A program made the position numbers and the translations under genes. From Acidimicrobiia bacterium (GTDB taxonomy: Bacteria > Actinomycetota > Acidimicrobiia > Spongiisociales > ZC4RG35): a DNA stretch of 40,011 bases. The stretch lies in assembly GCA_025928935.1 (NCBI GenBank), contig JAICNB010000026.1, forward strand, positions 1-40,011, read 5' to 3'. This document shows positions 23,537-30,313 of the stretch, one piece after another. The notes under the pieces are model-generated. The model did not search any database, was not told the origin of the DNA, and saw only the letters and a program-made list of their open reading frames with translations. Numbering within the stretch: the first letter of the stretch is position 1; every line of letters starts with the position of its first letter.

Positions 23537-24556
23537 TCAGATCCCGCGGCTGCGGGCGGAGCGCACCAGGGCGGCTCCGATGGCGCCGACGAGGCCGCCC
23601 CCCATGAACACCAGGAAGGGGATGAGCACGGTCTCGAAATCGGGCAAGTCCTGGCCGAAGCCACCATTCGTCACTGCGCCGAAGCCGGCGATGATGAACC
23701 ACACGAACCCTGCGATCGCGGTGATGCCGCCCAGCACCTCCAGGACCTGGCCGATGCGGAGCTTGACCCGATCGGGGTTGGTCCTCCCCTGACGCTCGAG
23801 CACGTCGATGATGGCCGAGTCCAGTCTGGCCAGCTTGGCCGGGTCGAGCCCGGTGATGTCGACTGACTGCGTCCGCTGCAGTAGGAACTGCAGATCCTCG
23901 GGGTAGCGAACATCCTCCTGCACCGCCGGGATGATCGGCACACGCAGATTGCGCGCTGCGGTGATCTCGTCCAGCACCCATTCCTTGGCCACCGAGTTCG
24001 AGCTCACCAGGAGGACCACCACGGCGGACTCCTTGATCCCGGATTGGATGCTCGCCGCCCAGGCCGACCCGCCCTTGATGTCGGCCTCGTCGAGCCATGC
24101 GTCCCACCCTCTTCGCTCCAGCCACGTGGCCAGTGCCCGGGCCGAGCGCTTGTCCTCGGAGGCATGACTGATGAACACCCGTCTCGATCGTCCGCCACCC
24201 GCAGCAGGCGGAGAGGTCGTCGGCGCCGGCGTGGGGTGGGAGATGCTGCCCGACGATTCGATGCGCCCTCGAGCCAGGCCGATACGGATGTCGTCGCCGT
24301 CGCGCAGGTCGACCCAGTCGAGGACGGCGCGTCCGTTGACTGTGGTGCCGATGCCCGATTTCAGATCTCGCAGGAGAAGATGAGCGCCGTCCCAGGTGAG
24401 CTCGGCATGACGGTCGGCCACATCATCGATCTGGATCTGGATGTCGGCGTCGTCGGCCCGACCGAGAACCTGGGCGCCAGGCCTGAGGTCGACGATCGTT
24501 TCGGTGCCGTCCGGGGCCAGTACCACCAGGCGGGGCGTGGTCGATGGGATGTCCAT
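23537..24556 (-). CDS. FHA-TIR protein with two C-terminal membrane helices
   Basis: A 339-aa protein. The FHA domain (about 20-95) keeps the phosphothreonine-binding residues Gly32-Arg33 (VLGRADDA), Arg49-His50 (DRHAEL) and Asn74-Gly75. A Pro/Ser linker leads to a TIR domain (about 125-240): RRVFISHASEDKRSA, WDAWLDEADIKGGSAW, VVLLVSSNSVAKEWVLDEI, with Glu197 in the catalytic position. Two helices (about 274-296 and 309-331) close the chain, leaving the TIR and FHA parts in the cytosol. The FHA domain implies control by a Ser/Thr kinase, none of which is encoded in this window. The ATG start has AAGGAG 6 bases upstream; an open frame extends further up to 25225 but is antisense to other genes. 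Confidence 0.92.
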   Translation of the reverse strand: MDIPSTTPRLVVLAPDGTETIVDLRPGAQVLGRADDADIQIQIDDVADRHAELTWDGAHLLLRDLKSGIGTTVNGRAVLDWVDLRDGDDIRIGLARGRIESSGSISHPTPAPTTSPPAAGGGRSRRVFISHASEDKRSARALATWLERRGWDAWLDEADIKGGSAWAASIQSGIKESAVVVLLVSSNSVAKEWVLDEITAARNLRVPIIPAVQEDVRYPEDLQFLLQRTQSVDITGLDPAKLARLDSAIIDVLERQGRTNPDRVKLRIGQVLEVLGGITAIAGFVWFIIAGFGAVTNGGFGQDLPDFETVLIPFLVFMGGGLVGAIGAALVRSARSRGI

Positions 24557-24643
24557 CACCTGCTCCTTTCGACCTGGCTCTTCGTATCCGAACACTACGT
24601 GGCGAGCCGGGACGAGACCCGGAGGACCGGTACCATCCCAGGG
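24557..24643. promoter_or_regulatory. Divergent promoter region between FHA-TIR and SLOG-like genes
   Basis: These 87 bases must hold the promoters of both genes. On the plus strand TACCAT (24631-24636) lies 7 bases before the GTG at 24644, suggesting a leaderless transcript. On the minus strand a TAGTGT hexamer lies upstream of the FHA-TIR SD. A shared regulatory region links the two genes. Confidence 0.45.
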
Positions 24644-25174
24644 GTGGCGACCGTCCTGTTCTCGGGGCACATGGTGGATGCCGCGGACCGCCACGAGCCC
24701 CGCTTTCCGGCCGAGCGAGTCCCCTTGGCGCAGCGTGCCATCGCTGACGCGGTCTGGCTCATCGACGAAATCGACACGATGGCCATCTCCGGGCTTGCCT
24801 GTGGGGGTGACCTCCTCTTCGCCGAGGAGTGGCTGAAGACAGGCCGGCCCTTGCAGGCCTATCTGCCACGTGAGGAGGCGGAGTTCCTCGACGAGTCTGT
24901 CCGGTTCGCCGGGGAGGAGTGGGTAGACACGTTTCGTCAGGTCACCGCCGATCCGAACCTGATGGTGATCGGCCCGGACGAGGAGATGCTCCGTCTGGAC
25001 GATCCGCACACCGCCAACAACCTCCGCATGCTGGACGCCGCATTGCTGCGCCCCGGCAGTCTCCACGGCCTGTTTCTCTGGGACGGCAAGGGAGGCGACG
25101 GTCCGGGGGGGACCGAGCACCTCGCTTCCGCCGTCGTCGAGGAGGGCGGAAGCCTCACCATCCTCCGCCCGTGA
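24644..25174 (+). CDS. SLOG-like putative nucleotide-binding sensor
   Basis: A 176-aa protein beginning MATVLFSGHMVDAADRHEPRF, followed by ISGLACGGDLLFAEEWL, LQAYLPREEAEFLDESV and GLFLWDGKGGDGPGGTEHL. The GHM-D-x-R-PRFP start and the SG-ACGGD loop match domains that sit at the N-terminus of large TPR and TIR-associated conflict proteins and resemble the SLOG (LOG/DprA-like) Rossmann fold. Such domains bind nucleotides or nucleotide-derived signals, including products of TIR enzymes in some systems. Start: GTG 24644, because upstream codons in this frame are antisense to the FHA-TIR gene. It is free-standing here, which is unusual, and divergent from the FHA-TIR gene. Confidence 0.75.
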   Translation: MATVLFSGHMVDAADRHEPRFPAERVPLAQRAIADAVWLIDEIDTMAISGLACGGDLLFAEEWLKTGRPLQAYLPREEAEFLDESVRFAGEEWVDTFRQVTADPNLMVIGPDEEMLRLDDPHTANNLRMLDAALLRPGSLHGLFLWDGKGGDGPGGTEHLASAVVEEGGSLTILRP

Positions 25175-25211
25175 GCCCAGTACGGCCACTTCGGCGTAGA
25201 TTCGGCCGGCG

Positions 25212-25835
25212 ATGGACCGGGGCACACTTCAGGAGGACGTCTACATCCCGGTCGCCGTGGACGCGGAACGGGTGATCGAAGGAATCCCGATGGTCCGGGC
25301 CACGTACTTCGTGGTCAGGACGAATGCCCCCACGGCCTTCTGGGAGCTCGAGCTCCCGGCGGTCACCTCGTTGCACGGTGTCGGTGCCATCGGCATCGCC
25401 GGGGTGGTCTACGGGACGCTCCGTGATCGTGGCACCACCGGGATCGACCTGTTCTCGAGCCCGGACGACGTCGCGGCGATCTTCGCCCTGGAGGCGGAGG
25501 GGCTCCCGCTCTCGGTCGATCTAGAAGATGTCTGGATCCCGAAGCCCTGGATCATGGCCGCCCAGACCGACGAGCCGACGGGCAACGGCGACGAACTGGC
25601 CCGCGGCGAGGTCTTCCGTGTGGCGCTGCCCGTCTTCCAGCAGGCGTATCGCTACACAGCCGGGGATCTCGACATGATCGCGCTCCTCGGCACCGAAGCC
25701 CTGGGGCAGATCCTCTACTCACCCGAGGAGACGGATGCGCTGCACGCCTGGTCGGTAGAACAGATCGAGATCACCCGGCAGGCCTTCCCGTCGAAGACGG
25801 TGAAGCTCCGCTGGCGGGAGGCGAGCAGTGCCTGA
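25212..25835 (+). CDS. Protein of unknown function coupled to the MBL gene
   Basis: A 207-aa soluble protein with no recognised family. It has mixed alpha/beta character, a Gly-rich hydrophobic stretch (VGAIGIAGVVYGTL), and neither signal peptide nor clear helix for the membrane. A TAGATT hexamer (25196-25201) lies 10 bases before the ATG and could be a -10 box with a near-leaderless start. Its stop overlaps the GTG of the metallo-beta-lactamase gene by 8 bases, and the GGGAGG serving that start lies in its last codons, so the two are translated together. It may be a partner or regulator of the MBL enzyme. Confidence 0.75.
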   Translation: MDRGTLQEDVYIPVAVDAERVIEGIPMVRATYFVVRTNAPTAFWELELPAVTSLHGVGAIGIAGVVYGTLRDRGTTGIDLFSSPDDVAAIFALEAEGLPLSVDLEDVWIPKPWIMAAQTDEPTGNGDELARGEVFRVALPVFQQAYRYTAGDLDMIALLGTEALGQILYSPEETDALHAWSVEQIEITRQAFPSKTVKLRWREASSA

Positions 25836-26688
25836 GCTGGCAGTGACCATGCTCGACGTCGGCTGGGGCGATTGCATCCTCCTGGACAGCCGGGACGACA
25901 GCGGAGATCGCCGCTTCGGCCTGATCGACTGCAACGACTTCGAGCGTCAGCGCACCGCGCTCCCGTTCGTCATGCGCTATTTCGAGAGGCTGGGGATCGA
26001 CTGGAAAGCCCGCGCCCACAACTTCGAGTGGGTCTTACTCACCCACGGTCACGCCGACCACGCCCGGGGGCTGAAGGAGATGATGAGCACCTTCGGGACC
26101 AACCATTTCTGGTATCCCAAGTCGGTCGCCTCCACCACCTACGGCGTCCTCCTCGACTTCGCCAACCGATCGGACCGGGTCCTGCACCATCAGGCGGTCG
26201 ACGAAACCAAGATCCTCGATGCTCCTGAGGTAACATTCCATGCGGACCTTCGCATCCTCTGGCCCAATTTCGACCAGATCGACACCCAGAACGAGAACAA
26301 CAACTCAGTGGTGCTGGCCGTCACGCTCGGCAAGTCGACCATCGTGCTCACCGGAGACGCCGAGGCCGAGAACTGGCCGGAGATCGTCCCGCGTTTGCCT
26401 GCTACCACCACCTATCTTCAGGTACCCCATCACGGTGGTCGCAATGGGGTCTTCGACCCCCACGAGTCCACTCCATGGCTGGATCGCATCAGCCATCGAA
26501 AGACACGACTGGTGATGAGCAGTCACATCGTGCCCCACGGCCATCCGCATCCGGATGTCGTGAGTGTCTTCGCCGCTCGCCGGTTCGTCAGCTATCGGAC
26601 CGATCGGAACTATCACATCACGCTGAGCACCACCGGCGACCGGGTCTCGGTCGGGTACAGCCACGTGAGCGGGCGCCTCCCTCACTGA
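25828..26688 (+). CDS. ComEC/Rec2-like metallo-beta-lactamase-fold hydrolase
   Basis: A 286-aa stand-alone MBL enzyme of the ComEC-nuclease branch. Metal-binding HxHxDH appears as LLTHGHADHARGL, with the later ligands in IVLTGDAEAENW and LQVPHHGGRNGVF and a final His near SSHIVPHGHPH. The family sign ENNNSVVL precedes the LTGD strand. ComEC-type domains are nucleases or phosphodiesterases. Stand-alone forms occur beside trypsin-like and TIR components in conflict systems, where their substrate is unclear. No membrane segments are present. The GTG start overlaps the upstream gene's end. It is the last gene of the same-strand run that starts at the SLOG-like gene. Confidence 0.88.
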   Translation: MPELAVTMLDVGWGDCILLDSRDDSGDRRFGLIDCNDFERQRTALPFVMRYFERLGIDWKARAHNFEWVLLTHGHADHARGLKEMMSTFGTNHFWYPKSVASTTYGVLLDFANRSDRVLHHQAVDETKILDAPEVTFHADLRILWPNFDQIDTQNENNNSVVLAVTLGKSTIVLTGDAEAENWPEIVPRLPATTTYLQVPHHGGRNGVFDPHESTPWLDRISHRKTRLVMSSHIVPHGHPHPDVVSVFAARRFVSYRTDRNYHITLSTTGDRVSVGYSHVSGRLPH

Positions 26689-26695
26689 CGCCGCA

Positions 26696-26701
26696 TAAGG
26701 T
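26696..26701 (+). promoter_or_regulatory. TAAGGT -10-like box before the nitrilase-family gene
   Basis: TAAGGT ends 6 bases before the ATG at 26708. The GGAGG between them touches the ATG too closely for a normal SD, so a leaderless transcript is likely. The identical hexamer has the same spacing before the GTG at 39625. Confidence 0.4.
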
Positions 26702-26707
26702 GGAGGA

Positions 26708-27550
26708 ATGGGATTTCGCCTGGCACTGGTCCAGCCGCTCGCCCACCGTCCGCCCGACGACGAGCGGAACGTGATGGACGCATTGGGGCAGGTCTCGTTC
26801 GCCGCCTCCCAGGGTGCGGAGGTCGTTGCGTTTCCCGAGACCTACCCGGGCCCGTGGCGGACGCCGATGACCTTCGACCCCACAGAGGCGATGGCCGGCG
26901 CAGCGAGGGAGCACGGCGTCACCATCCAGTTCGGCACGCTGGAAGAAGTGCCGGATGAGCCGAGGGCGGCATACAACGTCCTGAAGCTGGCCGGGCCGGA
27001 CGGAACCATCAGCGGTGTCTACCGTCGCACCCACCCGCCCGGGCCGTGGATCTACACGGGCGGGGTCTGGGAGTTCGACTATCGGGTCGGTGAGGAGTAC
27101 CCGGTGTTCGAAAGCGAGCACGGGACCGTCGGGCTGGCGATGTGCAGCGAAGCGTTCATGCCCGAAGTGGCCCGAGCCCTGGCGCTGCGAGGCGCGGAGA
27201 TCATCTTCATGCCCGCCGGGATCGACAAGAAGAAGTTGTGGACGGTGTGGCGGAACCTGATCTGGGCGCGGGCATCGGAGAACCTCGCCGTGGTGATCAC
27301 GACCCAGAACCTCTTCGACGCATCCGAGCGAGGACTGGCGATGGTGGCGCAACCCGAAGAGATCGTGTTCGAGGCGGAAGGTCCGGGGACCTTCCTGATC
27401 GATGTCGACCTGGCCCGGATCCGGGAGATGCGCGTGCAGGAGGACGGTCTCAAGTCGTCGGAGGAGTACGGCGCCAAGCCTGGTGTGCTCACCCAGTGGC
27501 AAAGACCCGAGATGCAGGACAAGGTCTATCCCACCGTGACCCGGATCTAG
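26708..27550 (+). CDS. Carbon-nitrogen hydrolase (nitrilase superfamily) with Lys-to-Arg change
   Basis: A 280-aa member of the nitrilase/amidase superfamily, which hydrolyses amides, nitriles or N-carbamoyl compounds with a Glu-Lys-Cys triad. Glu44 (VVAFPETYPG) and Cys146 (LAMCSEAFMPE) are in place. The usual lysine of the YRK-x-H-P motif is Arg107 in VYRRTHPPG; the codon is CGC, two changes away from a Lys codon. Later strands (GAEIIFMPAG, WARASENLAVVITTQN) are normal. The substitution could mean altered chemistry, a binding role, or loss of activity. Its TAG overlaps the convergent PspC gene's TAG in a shared CTAG. Confidence 0.85.
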   Translation: MGFRLALVQPLAHRPPDDERNVMDALGQVSFAASQGAEVVAFPETYPGPWRTPMTFDPTEAMAGAAREHGVTIQFGTLEEVPDEPRAAYNVLKLAGPDGTISGVYRRTHPPGPWIYTGGVWEFDYRVGEEYPVFESEHGTVGLAMCSEAFMPEVARALALRGAEIIFMPAGIDKKKLWTVWRNLIWARASENLAVVITTQNLFDASERGLAMVAQPEEIVFEAEGPGTFLIDVDLARIREMRVQEDGLKSSEEYGAKPGVLTQWQRPEMQDKVYPTVTRI

Positions 27551-27744
27551 CCCTCTTCCGGGATGATCACCCAGAGGACGATGTAGATCAGGATCTGTGG
27601 CCCGGGCAGGATCAACGAGAGCACGAAGATCAGCCTCATCGTCCCGCGCTCCATCCCGAAGCGGTCGGCGAGGCCGGCGGCGACCCCGGCGATCATCCGC
27701 CCCTCCTTGGGTCTCACCAGCCGTGGCGTCTGACCGGCAGTCAT
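27547..27744 (-). CDS. PspC-domain membrane protein
   Basis: A 65-aa protein that is essentially one PspC domain: RLVRPKEGRMIAGVAAGLAD, FGMERGTMRLIFVLSLIL, then a helix ending LWVIIPEEG. PspC proteins take part in envelope (phage-shock type) stress responses; stand-alone single-domain forms are common in actinobacteria. ATG start chosen from the family's usual N-terminus. It is convergent with the nitrilase-family gene with a 4-base overlap of the two stop codons and no room for a terminator. Confidence 0.9.
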   Translation of the reverse strand: MTAGQTPRLVRPKEGRMIAGVAAGLADRFGMERGTMRLIFVLSLILPGPQILIYIVLWVIIPEEG

Positions 27745-27862
27745 GAGTCCACCCTAGGTGACGCCGACGCCAAGACGATCGGGTTGGAATGTCCGTAATC
27801 CGGGAACCGGCCCCCGACAGATTGCGTATCCTTCGGAGCGGAGGCGAACAAATGGGACGAGC

Positions 27863-28837
27863 ATGAGCGTGCCGGCGCCCATCGCTGGGGGAGTCGGCCA
27901 ACCATTGCTACAGCGCGTCTGGCTGCGACGGCTCGGGCGAACCGCCTTGGTCGTGCTCGCCGTGATCGGGGTCCCCGCCCTGGTGGTGCTGCTGACCGGC
28001 GGTGAGGCATCGGTCATCTACTGGATCGACGTCGTCATGTTCTCCCTCTTCGCCTACACGATCGGGTTCTGGCCGCTCTGGGTGGTGCTGATCGTCCCCT
28101 TCGGTCTGGTGAGCTGGATCCTGGGCAGGTTCGCCCCCACGGTGGCGGAGCGTGTCGGCCGCTACTTCACTCCTGTGATCTGGATCCTCGGCGGGACCAG
28201 TGCCTTCCTGGTCATGGGCCCGACTCCGGAAGAGGGTGTGTCCCTCCCCACTGGATACCCCAAGGTGGGAGCGCTGCTGGTCATGGTCGGGGCCAGCCTC
28301 CTCTCCGCCGGGCTCCTGGTGGCGGTGAGGCGGATCCAAATGCCCACCCAGGATCTGTCACCGATCCCGCTCTCCCGGTCCCTGACCCCGCTGCCCTGGA
28401 CCGCGGCGCCCCAGACGGTGGAACCGGTGGAGGAGTTCTGGTCACCGGAGCCCGTGGTCGCCTGGCGCGCCTGGCAGTGGACCGGGTCGGTGCTCCGCGG
28501 CGTGGTGACCGAGTGGCCACGAAAGGACTTCATCGCCTGGTGTGACCACTGTGTCGAGCCACCAGGTTGGGACCATCCGTGCGGGATCTATGGGGTGCCT
28601 CTGCCGGGCCAGGTGGGGGCCATGTTCCCGGGCAAGCCCGACGTGGTGGGCCGGGTCAACCTCTCCGGGCTGGTGGTCGAGCACGAGACCGGGTACCGGG
28701 CCTCCAATGCCACCATCCTCGATCTGTGGGCTCGCTCCCCGTTCGTCGCCGATCAACTGGCTGCTCTGTACCCCGATGTCAAGGTCCACCGTGGTGATCC
28801 ACCCGCCGACGAGGAGGCGCTGTCATGGCCAACATAG
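27863..28837 (+). CDS. Membrane protein with conserved C-terminal Trp/Cys domain
   Basis: A 324-aa protein of unknown function with about five helices within residues 25-155 (LVVLAVIGVPALVVLL, VMFSLFAYTIGFWPLWVVL and others). A cytosolic region begins EPVVAWRAWQWTGSVLRGV and contains WCDHCVEPPGWDHPCGIYG, with three Cys and a His that could bind metal. This Trp-rich CGIYG module occurs in other actinobacterial hypotheticals as far as I recall. ATG 27863 is chosen because upstream codons lack an SD and protein-like composition. Its last 13 bases overlap a 46-aa gene, suggesting co-expression. Confidence 0.8.
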   Translation: MSVPAPIAGGVGQPLLQRVWLRRLGRTALVVLAVIGVPALVVLLTGGEASVIYWIDVVMFSLFAYTIGFWPLWVVLIVPFGLVSWILGRFAPTVAERVGRYFTPVIWILGGTSAFLVMGPTPEEGVSLPTGYPKVGALLVMVGASLLSAGLLVAVRRIQMPTQDLSPIPLSRSLTPLPWTAAPQTVEPVEEFWSPEPVVAWRAWQWTGSVLRGVVTEWPRKDFIAWCDHCVEPPGWDHPCGIYGVPLPGQVGAMFPGKPDVVGRVNLSGLVVEHETGYRASNATILDLWARSPFVADQLAALYPDVKVHRGDPPADEEALSWPT

Positions 28838-28965
28838 GAAAACCTCTACGCAAGATCCGGGTGGAGCCGGAACCCAAGCGAGCCCCCCGTCGGGAGACAG
28901 CGCCGGTTCGGCGGGAGGACCCGAAGCGGGAGCCGGCCCGTCCGGGGAAGCGGGTCGACAGCTAG
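28825..28965 (+). CDS. 46-aa basic, proline-rich small protein
   Basis: A short gene with a strong SD (GAGGAGG, 28811-28817, 7 bases upstream) and ATG at 28825, ending TAG at 28963-28965. The product begins MANIGKPLRKIRVEPEPKRA and is rich in Arg, Pro and Glu, with repeated EP/RE dipeptides; it is probably disordered. The NIGKP-RRI-VEPEP beginning is familiar from tiny actinobacterial hypotheticals, usually encoded after a membrane protein as here. Function is unknown. It overlaps the upstream gene by 13 bases. Confidence 0.7.
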   Translation: MANIGKPLRKIRVEPEPKRAPRRETAPVRREDPKREPARPGKRVDS

Positions 28966-28971
28966 CCACGG

Positions 28972-29820
28972 GTGGCGCCCCGTCTCACAGCTGAGGTCTC
29001 CGAGAGTGTGTGGCGAGCACTCTCCGTGGAATCGGAGAAGAGTGGGGAGCCGATCCCGTCCGTGCTGGATCGGGTCCTGTCCGCCGCATTCGACCTCGAC
29101 AGGCACACCCTGTTCCAGGTCTCGACCTCGAACGCCCTGGTCCAGGGTGTGTTTCGCGGCTCGGTCACCGTGGGAGACCTGAAACGAAACGGCGATTTCG
29201 GGCTGGGGACCTTCGAAGATCTCGATGGGGAGCTGGTGATGGTCGAGGGGGTCTGTTACCGGGCCACGGGCGGGGGTGTGGTCACCTCACCACCCGACGA
29301 TGCCTCGGTCCCCTTCGCCGTGGTCACCCACTTCCATGCCGATGTGTCGACGACGACGGGGGCCGGGTCCCTGGCCGACCTCACCGCAGCGGTCGACTCG
29401 AGCAGACCGTCGGAGAACCTTTTTGTGGGGATCCGGGTCGACGGGCGGTTTGCCCGGCTGGCGTTGCGGGCGGCCTGCGCGGCCGAGCCGGGGGAGGGTC
29501 TGCTCGAGGCGACAGCCCATCAGAGCGAGTTCGACGTGGTCGACGAGGTGGGGACCCTGGTCGGGTTCTGGGCGCCCACATATGCCCGGGCAGTGAACGT
29601 GCCCGGCTATCACTTCCATTTCATCTCCGAGGATCGGCGATTCGGCGGTCATCTGCTCGGCATGGAGGCCGGCCCCCTGGAGGTCGGCATCCACATCGAA
29701 TCTGAGCTACACGTCGCCATCCCCGAGACCGAGGAGTTCCTTGCTGCCGATCTCAGCGGTGACCATGAAGAGGCGTTGCATCGGGCGGAGACCGCGGAGC
29801 ATCGGGCCGGGACCGGATAG
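28972..29820 (+). CDS. budA: Acetolactate decarboxylase with N-terminal RHH-like extension
   Basis: Converts 2-acetolactate to acetoin, diverting pyruvate to a neutral product. The family core starts at about residue 43 (HTLFQVSTSNALVQGVF), with GDFGLGTFEDLDGELVM, and the zinc site HFHFISEDRRFGGHLL provides three His; a Glu-rich end (IPETEEF) supplies the distal Glu. Residues 1-42 (APRLTAEVSESVWRALSVE and so on) are not part of the core and look like a ribbon-helix-helix (CopG-like) motif, as seen in some actinobacterial homologues. GTG start without an SD. No acetolactate synthase is nearby, so it relies on acetolactate from branched-chain amino acid synthesis. Confidence 0.9.
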   Translation: MAPRLTAEVSESVWRALSVESEKSGEPIPSVLDRVLSAAFDLDRHTLFQVSTSNALVQGVFRGSVTVGDLKRNGDFGLGTFEDLDGELVMVEGVCYRATGGGVVTSPPDDASVPFAVVTHFHADVSTTTGAGSLADLTAAVDSSRPSENLFVGIRVDGRFARLALRAACAAEPGEGLLEATAHQSEFDVVDEVGTLVGFWAPTYARAVNVPGYHFHFISEDRRFGGHLLGMEAGPLEVGIHIESELHVAIPETEEFLAADLSGDHEEALHRAETAEHRAGTG

Positions 29821-29857
29821 CCGGCAGAAGGGACGGACCCGTCTGTTTTCAGGCCGG
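29821..29857. terminator. Terminator hairpin between convergent genes
   Basis: CCGGC (29821-29825) pairs with GCCGG (29853-29857), and an inner 5-bp stem (29831-29835 with 29840-29844) is followed by TTTT (29846-29849) on the plus strand. It lies between the acetolactate decarboxylase gene and the convergent VOC gene; the right arm is inside the end of the latter. Confidence 0.5.
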
Positions 29858-30241
29858 GGGTGGCGTGCTCAGAGCGAGGATGTTTCCCTCGCTGTCCTTG
29901 AACCAGGCCGCTTTGCCCATACCGTCCGGTGAGGAGATCACGCCGTCGATCGTCTTGCCCAGCTCCCCGAAGTCGACCTCCTCGAATGTCACCCCCTTTC
30001 CCCTGAGCTCCCCGATCATCTCGTCGAAGTTCTCGACGCTGAACCCGGCGGCCGTCGCCTGATTGGTCCCGGCGAACGGAGACACGTACACCAGGAAGTG
30101 GGTTCCACCGGCCTCGTAGTGCGCGCCCCCGTATTCGTCCTCCCAGACGGGTTGGAGCCCTAGTTTCTCCGAATACCAGGCCTTGGCCCGATCCAGGTCC
30201 GACGCCGGCAGAGCGGCAGTGAGAGGTGTGTTTGCGAACAC
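29849..30241 (-). CDS. VOC-family (glyoxalase/bleomycin-resistance-like) protein
   Basis: A 130-aa protein with the two beta-alpha-beta-beta-beta modules of the vicinal oxygen chelate fold: LTAALPASDLDRAKAWYSEK and GLQPVWED in the first, AAGFSVENFDEMIGELRGKG and AWFKDSEGNILALS in the second. The family binds a metal and acts on varied small molecules; the substrate is unknown. GTG start (30241) with AAGGAGG just upstream. A perfect palindrome lies directly before the SD and may be an operator. It is downstream of the cysteine-synthase-family gene on the same strand. Confidence 0.88.
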   Translation of the reverse strand: MFANTPLTAALPASDLDRAKAWYSEKLGLQPVWEDEYGGAHYEAGGTHFLVYVSPFAGTNQATAAGFSVENFDEMIGELRGKGVTFEEVDFGELGKTIDGVISSPDGMGKAAWFKDSEGNILALSTPPPA

Positions 30242-30256
30242 ATGGCCTCCTTTCCC

Positions 30257-30270
30257 TGTAGGAACCTACA
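30257..30270 (-). promoter_or_regulatory. Palindrome before the VOC gene
   Basis: TGTAGG-AA-CCTACA: both 6-base arms are exact reverse complements. It sits a few bases upstream of the SD of the VOC gene in a 72-base intergenic space, as an operator would. Confidence 0.45.
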
Positions 30271-30313
30271 CCTGCCCCGCGATGAGCCGGCCCGGGCCAA
30301 TACCTGAATCGGG

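Noticed and set aside
24044-24643. Extension of the SLOG-like frame leftwards
   Set aside because: Antisense to the FHA-TIR gene; the domain begins exactly at GTG 24644.
24557-25225. N-terminal extension of the FHA-TIR frame
   Set aside because: Antisense to the SLOG-like gene; ATG 24556 has a strong SD and a normal FHA start.
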